From Nematostella vectensis (lineage: Eukaryota; Cnidaria; Anthozoa; Actiniaria; Edwardsiidae): 64,000 bases of DNA. A model generated the notes under the pieces. The model made no database searches, was not told the DNA's origin, and saw nothing but the letters and a program-made list of their open reading frames with translations. Shown here in pieces: positions 1-31,316 of this stretch. The stretch lies in assembly GCF_932526225.1 (NCBI RefSeq), contig NC_064042.1, forward strand, positions 6,069,540-6,133,539, in the 5' to 3' direction. Each line of letters opens with the position of its first letter. Position 1 is the first letter of the stretch. A program made the position numbers and the translations under genes.

Positions 1-285
1 ATTTATCAGAATGGATAATGTTATACTTTCAGTGGAGTTAACTATGATTTGCATAAAAAATATTTCTAACGAAGTTCATCTGAGTAAAAGACTTATTTAT
101 ATCTCCAAGCATCACTCGGTTGAACACAAGACAAAAATATATGTTTGCGAATTACTTCACAGCAGTATTAATGATGGTAATCCTAACAACACAGCAATAT
201 TTGCTAAAATGCTGCTACTGTTTGCACAAGGCTTAAATACCGCTGTCTCTCACAACGTCACATGTCTCGTGTTTCCATGATTCAG

Positions 286-562
286 ATTCAAAGAAAACGC
301 GGCGCGTATTTCCCGCCTGATGCAGGACCGCCGACGCTCCCCGACAGAAGAAGCTGCTGATTGGATAGAATACACATTACGTCACAGAAGATTGACACAT
401 CTTCGCCCCGCCTCTGTCCACCTGATTTGGTACCAGTACTTTCTCCTTGACGTCATGCTCTACATGGGCGTGGTTCTGCTGTCTGTTGCCATGGTGATCA
501 GACTTGTCTATAAACTTGTCTGCTCGTGCTGTTGTCGAAAGAAAAAGGCAAAGACGCAATAG
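286..562 (+). CDS. UDP-glucuronosyltransferase, C-terminal exon (partial)
   Basis: Last coding exon of a UGT; the rest lies left of the window. A pyrimidine-rich tract ends in CAG at 283-285, and the open frame runs 91 codons from 287 (FKENAARISRLM) to the stop at 560-562. Known family features are visible: the 'KENAxRISRL' end of the glycosyltransferase domain, 'AADWIEY...RH...HLRPAS', 'WYQYFLLDV', then one membrane helix (about LYMGVVLLSVAMVIRLVYKL) and a short Cys/Lys-rich cytosolic tail. The tail ends KAKTQ, which fits a KXKXX dilysine ER-retrieval signal. UGTs conjugate glucuronic acid or other sugars from UDP-sugar to lipophilic substrates in the ER lumen. Substrate and orthology cannot be judged from this exon. 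The first base (286) completes a codon begun in the upstream exon. Confidence 0.9.
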
Positions 563-747
563 AAGGAATAGACTCATTAGAGAGACATTTTTCAATCGAT
601 CACAGCACTTTATACCAGCAAAATCAGATGAAAAGCCTTTTCCTGGAGGGTTGTTTATTTATTACTCCTCAGAGAAGGAAACATAAGTGTAATATCAGCT
701 ATCGCGCGAGCTCGTGGAAAATCAATTGTTTTTATGACATTCTCTAA

Positions 748-757
748 AATAAATAAA
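748..757 (+). promoter_or_regulatory. Overlapping AATAAA polyadenylation signals of the UGT gene
   Basis: Two overlapping AATAAA hexamers lie about 190 bp after the UGT stop codon, a suitable distance for its 3' UTR. Usage is inferred. Confidence 0.5.
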
Positions 758-1479
758 CACCTTAGATTTAGGAGAATTGTCTCGCTGGTGACGTCTTTCC
801 CTTGCGCGCTGTCTCTCAGGTGATAGCGTTTCGTGCTGTCTGTCTGGTAAAGGCCGATTATGACAGCACGATTTAGTCGTGTGCGACCTGTCTATGACAT
901 GTCTTAGCCCTGAATTACACACTACGACTTTCGTAGTCGAGCATTGTAGCTCAGTCGTAGGCCGATTTACGCTCTACGTTTTGAGTTGTGGAAGTTTTGC
1001 ATACAACTAAATCGTGTTGTCTAAATCGGCCTTAATTGCTACACATGCTGTTCGTCTCTGTCTGCGAGAAGTTGCGCATCTTGCGATTTCTTCGTGTGAA
1101 AAGTCAGCCTTTGTGTGACTGAGGGGAAGCGCTCTTAGCACCCACTCATACAGTATTGCGTGCTTGTGTAAGATCAATCCACGAACACTCGTGATAAAAG
1201 CTCGAAAATTATACAAGAGGGTTACTTTGTATGTATGTACTTGAGAATAGCTAAAAAAAATTATAAATCGCACGGTAGTTTATGGTTGGGCCTTGATTCA
1301 ACTTCTTTAATAGAGAGCTAATGACGGCAGCGAAGGAGGAACGGTTTAAAATAACGTAGAATCTTGAAGCTGAGAAGCGATAATGTGAAGAGACTAGAAG
1401 CATGCTTTCAAGAAACATTCAAAGTACCTCTAACATTTTTTTAAATATCAGAAAAAAAGCAGTACGAATAGAATCAAAA

Positions 1480-1625
1480 AGCCCAAACTGTCGCGATCTA
1501 GTACCAGAACAATAAATACAATACACCAAAAACTGGAAATCGACTTCTTCAGGGCAGACTGCCCTGAAGAAGTCTTATTAAAGACGAAAATTTGGCAGAG
1601 TCGATTTCCAGTTTTTGGTGTATTT
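1480..1625. mobile_element. Foldback element with near-perfect hairpin; second partial copy at 35850-35925
   Basis: An outer inverted repeat ('acaccaaaaactggaaatcg' and its complement near 1598-1620) surrounds a 33-nt hairpin at 1542-1574 with 16-bp arms and a single-base loop. The left arm (about 1480-1545) reappears in reverse complement at 35850-35925, including the 'cccaaactgtcgcgatct' stretch, so this is a dispersed element rather than a unique hairpin. No coding sequence is present. Confidence 0.65.
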
Positions 1626-2139
1626 TAGAAAAAAAAAAAGCAGAGTATGACTATGACACTATGACAAGTGTATCTAACTCTCATTTTACTCCGAGGCAAA
1701 CATGATTTCGTGATGACAAGCTTGCCAAACATATCCGTAAGTACTACCAGTGTAAGAGAACTACGAGACCGGGGCTTTTTTATATAATGAATTAGGATGA
1801 ATAATAAAATTCAAGGATTATTAAAAGATCTGAAGGAAGAGAAAATTCCATGCTATTTTGTTGCCGCACGAAGTCAAAGTCAAAGATAACTGAATGTAGC
1901 TGAAAGGTACCTGCGTAGACGAAAAGGAATAAAAACATCAACAGTAACAGCAGCCTCACGTCAAACTATGCATTGAATTTTCCAGGGACCTACGGCTCTG
2001 GTTTGATACGGTGTACTGCAAGCTGAAGCGACATTTGTTAATACTGTTTTCTTGCACTGATCTTTTGGGCGAGGAAATTGAGCTATTAAGCTATCAGGAT
2101 TGTGAAGTGTGCGCTGCCTTTATGGTAGTGTTTGCAATG

Positions 2140-4195
2140 CGCGCGGTCTGTTCGGCGAGGTCTATATATTGCGCGCGGTCTGTCAGGTGAGGTCTGTATA
2201 GGGGGCGCTATGTCTGTCAGGTGAGGTCTGTATTGTGCGCACTGTCTGTTTGATGAGGTCTGTATTGTGTGCGCTGTCTGTTTGGTGAGGTCTGTATTGC
2301 GCGCACTGTCTGTTTGGTGAGGTCTGTATTGCGCGCACTGTCTGTTTGGTGAGGTCTGTATTGTGCGCACTGTCTGTTTGGTGAGGTCTGTGCAGTGCGC
2401 GCTGTCTGTTTGGTGAGGTCTGTATTGTGCGCGCTGTCTGTTTGGTAAGGTCTGTATTGTGCGCACTGTCTGTTTGGTGAGGTCTGTGCAGTGCGCGCTG
2501 TCTGTTTGGTGAGGTCTGTATTGCGCGCGCTGTCTGTCAGGTGAGGTCTGTATTGCGCGCGCTGTCTGTCAGGTGAGGTCTGTATTGCGCGCGCTGTCTG
2601 TCAGGTGAGGTCTGTATTGTGCGCGCTGTCTGTCAGTTGAGGTCTGTATATTGCGCACTGTCTGTTTGGTGAGGTCTATATTGCGCGCGCCGTCTGTCAG
2701 GTGAGGTCTGTATAGGGGGCGCTGTCTGTCAGGTGAGGTCTGTATTGTGCGCACTGTCTGTCAGGTGAGGTCTGTACAGTGCGCGCTGTCTGTCAGGTGA
2801 GGTCTGTGCAGTGCGCACTGTCTGTCAGGTGAGGTCTGTATTGTGCGCGCTTTCTGTCAGGTGAGGTCTGTATAGGGGGCGCTGTCTGTCAGGTGAGGTC
2901 TGTATTGTGCGCGCTGTCTGTCAGTTGAGGTCTGTATATTGCGCACTGTCTGTTTGGTGAGGTCTATATTGCGCGCGCCGTCTGTCAGGTGAGGTCTGTA
3001 TAGGGGGCGCTGTCTGTCAGGTGAGGTCTGTATTGTGCGCACTGTCTGTCAGGTGAGGTCTGTACAGTGCGCGCTGTCTGTCAGGTGAGGTCTGTGCAGT
3101 GCGCACTGTCTGTCAGGTGAGGTATGTATTGTGCGCGCCGTCTGTCAGGTGAGGTCTGTATAGGGGGCGCTGTCTGTCAGGTGAGGTCTGTATTGTGCGC
3201 ACTGTCTGTCAGGTGAGGTCTGTACAGTGCGCGCTGTCTGTCAGGTGAGGTCTGTGCAGTGCGCACTGTCTGTCAGGTGAGGTCTGTATTGTGCGCGCTT
3301 TCTGTCAGGTGAGGTCTATATATTGCGCGCTGTCTGTCAGGTGAGGTCTGTATTGTGCGCGCGGTCTGTCAGGTGAGGTCTGTACAGTGCGCGCTGTCTG
3401 TCAGGTGAGGTCTGTATTGTGCGCGCTGTCTGTTTGGTGAGGTCTGTATTGTGCGCGCTGTCTGTTTGGTGAGGTCTGTATTGTGCGCGCTGTTTGTTTG
3501 GTGAGGTCTGTATTGCGCGCGCTGTCTGTCAGGTGAGGTCTGTATTGTGCGCGCTGTCTGTATGGTGAGGTCTGTGCAGTGCGCACTGTCTGTCAGGTGA
3601 GGTCTGTATTGTGCGCGCTGTCTGTTTGGTGAGGTCTGTATTGCGCGCGCTGTCTGTATGGTGAGGTCTGTATTGTGCGCGCTGTCTGTTTGGTGAGGTC
3701 TGTATTGCGCGCGCTGTCTGTATGGTGAGGTCTGTATTGTTCGCGCTGTCTGTATGGTGAGGTCTGTGCAGTGCGCACTGTCTGTTTGACGAGGTATGTA
3801 CAGTGCGCGCTGTCTGTTTGGCGAGGTCTGTATAGTGCACGCTGTTTGTTAGGCGCGCAGATCTATAAATTTCGCACTGTCCTTTGGTAAGTTCTGTACA
3901 GTGCGCTCTGTCTGTCAGGTGAGGTCTGTACAGTGCGCGCTGTCTGTCAGGTGAGGTCTGTACAGTACGCGCTGTCTGTCAGGTGAGGTCTGTACAGTGC
4001 ACGCTGTTTGTTAGGCGCGCAGATCTATAAATTTCGCACTGTCCTTTGGTAAGTTCTGTACAGTGCGCGCTGTCTGTCAGGTGAGGTCTGTAAAGTGCGC
4101 GCTGTCTGTCAGGTGAGGTCTGTACAGTGCGCGCTGTCTTTAAGGTGAGGTCTGTACAGTGTGCGCTGTCTGTCAGGTGAATTCTGTAAAGTGCG
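2140..4195. repeat. 32-bp GC-rich minisatellite, roughly 60 copies
   Basis: Unit approximately TGTCTGTCAGGTGAGGTC plus TGTATTGTGCGCGC. Variants alternate TCAGGTG with TTTGGTG, and some units carry TATAGGGGGC or TACAGTGC. Higher-order structure is visible: blocks around 2690-2850, 2975-3115 and 3140-3290 repeat the same order of variants, so multi-unit blocks were duplicated. The frames open across it (HTDLTKQT-like repeats on the minus strand) are a by-product of the repeat. Both ends decay gradually (3830-4190). Confidence 0.95.
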
Positions 4196-6211
4196 GGCTG
4201 TCTATTTTGCTAAGCCTGTACGTGCTCGCTGTCTCTAAGAAACTCGTAATGTTCACAGTGTTTGTCTGGTAAAATCCGGTCATGTACTTAAGCCGGTTGT
4301 TCACTAGATAAGAAAAAAACGAAAAGGATAAGCGGGAGATCCCGCACGTGCGGGAACCCTGAGAACGTAAGTGAAGTAAAGGCCCTGTCACACGTAGACT
4401 TTTTGGCTGCAACTTGTCTCGCAAAAAAATTGTTGCAGGTCGCACGCGCCTTGTCACACGTGAAGTTTTTCCTGCGACTTAAAACAATTTGTTGCAGAAA
4501 GTAGAAGAGCGTTCTACTTTTCGTACGACTTTGAGAAATGCAAAACAAGTTCCTGATTCCACGACACCTTCCCACTGTGTTTACGGGAGGTGTGTCACAT
4601 GCTCCTTGATTATCGCTAAATGGGATCTACTATGCGATACGAAAAGGGGAACTAAAACATTTTTTTAATTATCGATTTTTTTTCAGGGCCATATTCTGAT
4701 CTTTCGATTTCGCTATAACATATGTTTTCCCCGTTTCTTCTCTTATAATTGTCGTTTGTCAGAGTTTTAAAAAAGGTGTTAAGTGCCTGTGAATATGCCC
4801 CCCAGGGGAATTTGATGAGCCGCGTAAACGCTAATATCTGTTTAAAAATACGTTTTGGCAGCATTGAATTAAACTCAATCAGCTCCTTGGGTACCTTGTC
4901 TATTTGAGTAACGATCCATCGCGTCTATGCCATGAGCCCACGCTGAGCCATCTGCCTCATCACGGGAGAGGAGGTGTGAGGGGGGGAGGTGTAAGGGGGA
5001 AGGTGTAAGGGGGGGGGGGGAGGTGTAAGAGGGAGAGGGCTGCTGAACCATCTTATCTGGGCCGAGCCATCTTATCAGCGTGCGACTGTTATCGGTAGTA
5101 GCGCTGCATGGGGAGGGCTAGGGAGGAGCTTTAGACAAACTAATTAATTCCCTCTTCTTCCGAACACCTTTCTCATATAAAACTAAATCATTCGATATGG
5201 CTTCCTCGGGATTCACACTCATGGTTACCCAAAATTCTTTCGAAATTTATATAGCAATATCAAACCAATTTAAGACTATTTCCTTCGTGTGAAAGCGTTT
5301 ATTTCTTAGGTATTTCTATTTTCTGTGGGAAATATCATTTGTACTCTTTGATAAATGACTGTCAGACATTCTGAGCGTTCTGAGTTTAACTGTGTGAACG
5401 AATAGCTGCTGTGAGACGTCTATATAATACATGATCTTAAACCGTCTGTTATTTCGCCATGTCATAGCAATTGTGATAAAAGGATAAAATTTTTGAGATA
5501 TAAATGATTTTAAAATAAGGAAGTCTAAGCTGTGGAAATGTCATGCTATCTAATTGCCAAGCAAATTACAGAACTCCACGATATATGACAATCTTAGCTC
5601 AATAAAAACAAGGACAAATCAACGTCTTTTGTTGGAATAATAAGAAATGTGTTTTTACTGTGAAAACCATTTGTATGCAATTTGTTTCGGAAACAATATC
5701 CGTTGCCCTAAGGCCCAAAAATGAAAACAAGTTAAATGACAAATAAATGCAGTTCAAAACGTGCTTTCTTCTCTTAAAAAAAGAGATTATTAAGTGCATC
5801 CAAAAAGAGAAAACGTAACGTGTTTTCGTGGGCATAAGAGGAAATGACTTGACAGGGATTCGTAAGAGCTTATCAAGTCATAATTACGGCATGATTGATG
5901 GGAATACAAGGGCTAATGTCGAGAACAGATAAACAGATTGCTAAAAGCAAGCTAGGGGGAAAAAACGTGTGAGGTAAATAAGCATATTGTCCCTGCATTT
6001 TTAAAAGAAGACGTCTACTTAATAAACTCGTTGCTTAGAAGATGGTCGTTAATCCGTTGTCTTGTTTGCCCTGAGCCTACACTTGCCCTATCATACGATC
6101 AATCAAACTCACGCTCACTCGCCGTAACGCCTCTGCCCAATTAGAAGGATATCAAGCAAACGGAAGATTACGTCGCGGACGACAGTGGTCGAAAACTGAG
6201 AGGAAAAAGGT
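4196..6211. other. Intergenic region between minisatellite and GPCR
   Basis: No convincing gene is seen. It holds a repeat-like stretch with two 'gtcacacgtgaagttttt'-type segments (4380-4500) and a G-rich simple repeat (4965-5040, 'gaggtgtaaggggg'). The sequence just before 6212 is the presumptive promoter and 5' UTR of the GPCR; no TATA box was recognised. Confidence 0.5.
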
Positions 6212-7267
6212 ATGCACGGGCGCGTTTTACCGCGGATCGAAGATCTGAGCGCTTTCTGTCTTGACTTCTACAAAAATTGTTCTAACGAGTCAATCATTGA
6301 TGTCCGTCGCCCGACGTTCTGTTGGAAAAACTGGTTCGACTTGTGTTCCGTACCAGCACCGACCATCCATCCCAACACGGCCGTTCTGGTAGTTCTCATG
6401 GTCGCTATAGCTGTGCTGTCATTTATCGGAAATTCCATCGTGCTGCTGGTGTTTTGTCTGTACAAGCAATTGAGACTCGTCCGTCATTACTTCGTTGTGA
6501 ATCTAGCGGTGGTTGATAACATCCTTGTGACTATTTCCATCCCTCTGTTCGTCACGTATCTATCAGGCTCGAGGTATCTTCCTTTGTGTCGTAGTCAAAT
6601 CGCGCTGGACATCATCTGCGGAACTGCTTCCCTCATGACACTAGCGGCCATTGCGCTCGAGCGATTCGTGGCGGTCGAGAACCCTTTACTCTACATGACG
6701 AAAGTCACTCCGCGTCGCGTCAAAACCGCGCTAGTGCTCACCTGGGTCTATGCTCTTATCGTATCGTTCATACCATTTCATTCTCTTGTCTTTCGCCCAA
6801 ATAACGCGTGCCTGTACTTCGGCGGTCGATTCGTTATTTTTATTACAGTAGCTGGTTTTGTAGTACCGGTTAGTGTCATGGTTTTCGCTTACTGGAAGAT
6901 TTACAAAATCGCGCAACGCCACGCAGCGCATATAAAGCTGACGACTCCGCGGGAACAGGACGACAAGAAGAGAAGACACACCAAGATGAAGAGAGAGCTA
7001 CGAGGCGCGAAAACATTGATGATCATCATGTGTACCCACGTGTTATGCTGGTTCCCGCTGTTCTTGTTTTACATGGTCGATGCGTACTGTCCGCGCTGCG
7101 ATAGAAAGGCGGCAGTAGTGGTGAACTACATAATATTGGTGCTTCGTTACTTGAACACTCTTGCGAATCCGATCATTTATACGGGCATCAATCGGCAATT
7201 TCGCGCGGGAATTATCACATTTCTCTTAAGGGGGCGAGGCACTCAACAGTTGAATGCTAGTGTGTAG
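6212..7267 (+). CDS. Class A (rhodopsin-like) GPCR, intronless
   Basis: 351-aa seven-transmembrane receptor in one exon. Landmarks: two N-glycosylation sequons in the extracellular N-terminus (N22, N25); GN in TM1 (N74, N1.50); NLAVVDN in TM2 (D102, D2.50); Cys126 before TM3 and Cys200 in extracellular loop 2 as the probable disulfide pair; ERF at 150-152 in place of the usual DRY; a basic third intracellular loop (about 240-266); CWFP at 279-282 in TM6; NPIIY at 319-323 in TM7; a short tail. These features make it a G-protein-coupled peptide or amine-type receptor at the plasma membrane. The ligand cannot be assigned; there is no TM3 Asp typical of aminergic receptors that I can identify. 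A single coding exon is common for cnidarian class A receptors. Confidence 0.93.
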   Translation: MHGRVLPRIEDLSAFCLDFYKNCSNESIIDVRRPTFCWKNWFDLCSVPAPTIHPNTAVLVVLMVAIAVLSFIGNSIVLLVFCLYKQLRLVRHYFVVNLAVVDNILVTISIPLFVTYLSGSRYLPLCRSQIALDIICGTASLMTLAAIALERFVAVENPLLYMTKVTPRRVKTALVLTWVYALIVSFIPFHSLVFRPNNACLYFGGRFVIFITVAGFVVPVSVMVFAYWKIYKIAQRHAAHIKLTTPREQDDKKRRHTKMKRELRGAKTLMIIMCTHVLCWFPLFLFYMVDAYCPRCDRKAAVVVNYIILVLRYLNTLANPIIYTGINRQFRAGIITFLLRGRGTQQLNASV

Positions 7268-10200
7268 TTCGAGCTACACGAAATATTCAATCTTGATAAT
7301 ATTGAGGAACGATAAGACAACAGCTAAAACAAACTCCAATATTGGTTGCCAGTAAAATCATGTCGTTATATTTAATTGAATTCTGGTCTAAAACTACGAA
7401 TAAAATTAACGGTTTACTTTAATACAACAACGGGAATGATATACGTTGTTTACTTATGACGCTTCCCCGTACAACCTCTCTCGCACGGGCAGATTGGAGG
7501 AGATACATCGACCTGCATAGATCAGAAAGTCAGAAAACAATATTTGAGGCCTTAAAATTCTCAAAAATCATCTTCCTTCTTAAACAATATACAATAGAAC
7601 TTATATAACTTCGAAGCCATACGGGTATAGCTTCGAAGCTGTACTAAATTAAAAAAAAAAAAGAAAGAAATCAAGATTTAAAAAAAAGAAAGAAATCAAG
7701 ACAAAAAATTTTTGCCTTGATTTCTTATTATTTAAAAATGTGATACGTGATAGCTTCAAGTGGAAAACAATATTTATCTTCAAAATTGAAATGTAAAACT
7801 CCCATTTATTTGATATCCGGGAGGTCGTGCGAAAAGTACAAACAATTCTCTCTTCATACCTTCAAGTACTGCTATAAAAAATACAGTTAGAACTAGTAGT
7901 TATATTTTATAGAGGCTGCCACATTTAATAAGAAGAGTGGAAATCTTGGCATCGTGATCAATTCCTTTTTTCTGCTATGGGCCGGTAGCAGTATTTTATG
8001 TATTCTATCCCAGTGGTTAGTGTTCTGTTATTTTACAAAAAATCTAAATAATAGTATGCATTATCCACGAAGAGAAACGCCAAGAAGGGTGTATATATAT
8101 ATGAGAAGCTCAGCAGTCGTTCGAAAATTTTTACCTGATCACTGATCAGTACTAGAGTAAATCCCCTCACTACCATGTCTGCATGTAAACGCTTTTTCGA
8201 AAAAGGCATTCTTATTTTTATTTTCCACAGAACTTTTAGATCTTACTTTTGCGGCGTTGACTCTGTAAAGATAGCTTATAGAAAGTAGCAAGTTGAAGCA
8301 AAAAGAAGATGTTTGAAGCACGGAGTTTTTGCTCTTGAATGAAGTTTCTCTTAGCGCAGTTTATCGAGCTTCTTTCGATATCATAAACTTCTCAAAGTAC
8401 TGTATTTCTGAGATAAACCCACAACTGTCTTTGATAATGGAAGGAATTGAAGATGAACGAAATGCCATTAATTACAAATCGTAAATACATGGGGATTTTT
8501 CTTTTCATACAGTTGAAAGAGCGGCAACGCAACACAAAGTTGCAAATGACGACGCGCAGGGGTAGCGTGAGTAAAAATGCTTTTACAAAATAATGGGATT
8601 TTCATGGCGTGCGCCTAATACAGCTAACACCATAATTCCCCTCTCTTATTTATGCTCTATTTTCAGGCTTGAATTACCATTACAATGTAAATCCTCTTAA
8701 GCCATTTAAGAAAAGAGGACAGATATAAAATAGTGATGATTTATAGAATGTTTGATCACGATACTTGGCCATTTCCAGCTTAAAGCCCTCCACCAAAAGT
8801 ATGGATTTAGTTTTTTGTTTTTGATTTCGTTATATTTTTTCTTTGTGTTTTCAAGAGATTGCCCTAAAATCGTGTCAACGCTTGAACTAAGCATACGACA
8901 AGTAAGCCCCTGGCTAAGAGCATAAACCCATAAATGAGTTTTCCATTAATAATTTTGTCTGGGAATTATTTTGGCTGGGAATTTTTAAAAGTTATTTAGG
9001 CTTTTTGAAGACAAAAAATGGTAATGGTTTTTGAAAAGAGACACCTAAAGGCTGGTTCCGTTGGTTTTGAGTAGAATTAAATAGCTAAATTGAATTGATT
9101 GATTGAAAAATGAATAAAAAAAAAAGAGAATGAAGGGAGGAGCATGGAGTTATGCTTGAGGTGATATATTCTGACTTCCCTCTTTAAACAAAACATATCT
9201 GCGATTCAATACTCTCATTCGTTTGAAAAATCCTGTATCCGGATTTCGGAAATTCACTTTACTGTCGGCGATTTAAAAGCTCAATGCTCGTGCCTTTTTT
9301 CTTTGATTAATTTTTGTTTGCGGGGAAGTCTTTCCATATGGAGGAGTGTTCCATATAAGGTGCGTACGAAACGTGACGTCATCCCAGCTGCTCAAGTTCA
9401 AGTCTCTCGAGCTGCCTTGGCGCACTCCAATAACGGATACTGATTTATCTCAGATAATTCTTTTATATTGATTCTTGAGCCGCAAAACGGGAGCACTCCA
9501 TATTAGATATCTTGGAAAGCCAAGCAGTGACAAATTCAAGGAGAAACAGTTTGATAGTTTGAAATTTCAATCAAATTTCAAACAAGATCTTGCCCACGCA
9601 AACGTCAAATAATGTCAGAAAGGCAGTTCACATGTAATAAGAACAACACCACGTCACCTGCGATTGACTTTAATCGGCTATCGTATGGTTCTATAACTAT
9701 TTCAAATAAGGTTGCACTCGGGGTTAAACAATTATGCCCCATTTACCTTTATATCTGAGTCTGTTATTTCACAAACACAGCTCAATAAAACAACTCAATA
9801 AAATTTACAGTGTTTGTTTGGATCATCAGGACTTTGGATGAAAGCCGCTCAATAAGTGCTCTTGGCTTAAAATGCCTTTTTTTAAACTGATGTGTGCCGC
9901 TCCCCAGTTAGAATGCCAAATAGGTAGAGAATAAAAGTAGTTTAATTGGAATCCTTTTATTATTATTGTGTTTATATCATGCGGTAGAGCTCGCCATTTT
10001 GCCTATTGAGATGAGATATTGCTAATTAGCAGATTGTCTATCTGTTATGACGCTATCCATCCACAATTAACCATTTTAGACTGAGATTATGGCACTACTT
10101 AGCAATATAGTTGAGGTGAGGTGAGCGATAAGAATACGTGGCCAAATGAAATGTGCCCGCACTGAGCGGCCAAGAATAAGCCGAACAGGGTCTAGTTTAC

Positions 10201-10724
10201 AGTGGGGACTCCATGCCCTCGACAGACTGTGAGACTTTAATGAAAATAGATACAAATCTAATATTTGCAAATAGAACAAAGGCAAGCGCAACACGAGACA
10301 ATCGGCCAAACACAAGCACTTGCACGTGTTCTCTTGTGCTTGAACTTGCCTTCTAGTGAGAATCGGGAAAGAAAGTCTGTTGCGCTTGCGCTTGCATCTT
10401 CTGAACCAACCTTTCGGAAGAAATGGCGGGAAAAGTGTGCGCGCGAAAGAATTCCCGCCTGAAATAGGTGCGCGCGAAAGAATTCCCGCCAGAAAAGGTG
10501 AAGGCGAAAGAATCCCAGCCAGAAAAGGGCAAGCGCGATTGAATTCCCGCCTTTCATGGCAGTATTGCAATAATGCCTTCACGTTGTGAGTTTTCAATTA
10601 TCTTTTTACATTTGCTTATGTGCATTGCTAAAAGGCATATCCATGAAAAAAAAAAAACAGCATCCTACAGCCTTACTCTTATATTCGATACAAAGAAAAT
10701 AGTTTTTTTCTTGGTGTCTCTGAA
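7268..10724. other. Intergenic region between GPCR and Dicer 3' ends
   Basis: AT-rich, no supported gene. The GPCR and Dicer converge here, so both 3' UTRs should lie inside. Short open frames (for example 7954-8145 and 10076-10597) have no family features. A small direct repeat sits at 10435-10550. Confidence 0.5.
10435..10550. repeat. Short tandem repeat, about 35-bp unit, 3-4 copies
   Basis: 'gcgaaagaattcccgccagaa'-like units recur (10440, 10475, 10505, 10535) with 80-90% similarity, just downstream of the Dicer stop codon. They may lie in the Dicer 3' UTR. Confidence 0.7.
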
Positions 10725-29485
<18,761 letters not shown>

Positions 29486-30272
29486 CTTTCAGTCTTGAAT
29501 CTTACTAGAACACAGAGACCACATATGGATAATAAAACACCCTGCAAACAGAGCTTTACTTTCTCTTTCAGCACTTTACTTGACGATTCGCGTCTCCGGG
29601 TTTTCGTGTTTTCGCGTTGTTCGTTTGTATTTGTATTAGTCTGTTTCTCGGCACCAAATCAGCCAAAACAATGCGAGTAGTCAATTCCGTGAATACAAAA
29701 ACAATAGCTAGAAAAACAAGGGAAAGCCTTCGCTATTAGTAGGTTGAGTGAGATACCTTGTTAAGGGAAGTTTTGATATCTAATTTGTTTTACGTTCGAG
29801 GTTGACAGGACGAAGCCAAAACAACAGTTACTAGGTATTCATTGACCCCAAATATTTTGCTGCGAGACAAATAAGTAATAAAATCAATACAAGTCAATAC
29901 TTATGTCTAATATTACCTCGATTTTAAAGGGTTTTAACTGTATCGAGCTGTACATCACTGAGCTGGACGGCCGGGACAATTCTAAATACTAACACTTTCT
30001 CTCTTTATGCAAATTATATGCAAATTATAACATAATACTGACATTTCTTGGAACTGAATCTTGCCACAGGAAACCCGAGTTTTTCTTTAAAGTTTTCCGG
30101 TCATTCTTATGATCTCCTGTTAGTAAACTAATTATTCAAATTCAAGAGCAAAACTTAGCAAACATTTCGTCTGGTGTGAGTCTCTACAGAGTCTTAAGAA
30201 GTTTAAAAACTTCGCTACGAATCGTGTTTCTGTCTAGAAAATTGTAATCAATCTCGATTACGCTACTTGGGG

Positions 30273-31169
30273 AGTGTTCATTAAATACACCGATGGGGGG
30301 GGGGGGGGGGATGGAAGATTTTTACTCAAGACACCTTAAAATTTTGGAGCCCCCCCTTTCATTGTAAATTTTTTTACAATTTTTTTACAATTTTTTTTAC
30401 AAATTTTTTTTCAGAACCCCAAAATTTTTGGAGCCCTCCCCCCCTTACGACCTCAATAAGAAAAAAAGGCTTTAAATCTGTACTGGAAAATAAAGAAAGC
30501 TGCCCTCCTTGTCCGGGTTGATGATCCCGTCAAGTTCATAGAGGAGGATTTTTTTTCTCTCATGATCAAAAGGTGGTAATTCATTTAGGCATACTTCATA
30601 TTTTTTTTTTGCATGTAAAATCATGTTTAATGATGCAGGGAGTTCTTCAATCAGTTGTTTGCCCTTCAAATCCCCCCTCAAAAGTCATGGTCCGCCCCTA
30701 GGAAGCCTGTGAAGGAATATACATTTGTACATATTTGTTTTTGTTAAGAATATTTTTCTGTAAAAAAGGGATAATGTCCAACCTAAAAAAATGTATCTAT
30801 ATGGGGATTTGCATGCTCCACCACTGTTTAGAAGTTTATTTCAATTTGTTCCTGTTATTCTGATAATAAAGTGTATCGGTAACCAACTGTCATATACTGG
30901 AAGTATTTAAATTATGGTTTATAAAGACAGTTATAAGAAAGTATTAAATACATTTTGTCATTATGCTTAATATTTAATCTGTATTTGTGCTACAAACTAG
31001 ATCATATCAGTAAAATATTAAAGCAAAAAAGTATGGCTTCTAAAAAAATCAGAGCCCCCTCCTTTAGAGGACTGTTTATTTCGGTGGCCCCCTTTTGGTG
31101 GCTAAAAATTTTCAGTCCCCCTTCTAATATCTTCCCTCCCCCCTCTCGGTATATTTAATGAACACTCCC
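30273..31169. mobile_element. TIR-flanked element of about 0.9 kb
   Basis: GGGAGTGTTCATTAAATACACCG at the left and its complement (with TATACCGAG) at the right end, followed by G-rich or C-rich tracts inside each end. The inside is AT-rich with no transposase. The target duplication is not clear. Confidence 0.65.
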
Positions 31170-31223
31170 TTATCATTGGACATGTGTTAAATAGATAAAG
31201 AAATCGGGTGATATAATTGATTC

Positions 31224-31316
31224 ACGGGTCGCAGCTAAATACACAATTATGACGTCATCACAAGCCAATTACAGCGACCCGTTGTGTCGTCCTGCGCGCG
31301 CACGTCGGCCATTGTG
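31224..31316 (+). promoter_or_regulatory. Candidate promoter and non-coding first exon of MCT-A
   Basis: Nine-bp inverted arms (ACGGGTCGC at 31224-31232, GCGACCCGT at 31274-31282) surround a perfect CRE, TGACGTCA (31250-31257), and a CCAAT box (31264-31268). A GC-rich stretch ends in ATTGTG|GTAAGT at 31316/31317, a strong donor on the plus strand that could close an untranslated exon. Inference from sequence only. Confidence 0.35.

Noticed and set aside
11-280. 89-codon frame at left edge
   Set aside because: No similarity recognised; it lies in the intron before the UGT last exon.
2086-3840. Series of minus-strand frames with HTDLTKQT-like repeats
   Set aside because: Translated 32-bp minisatellite. 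No start context, no family, and the frame shifts between units.
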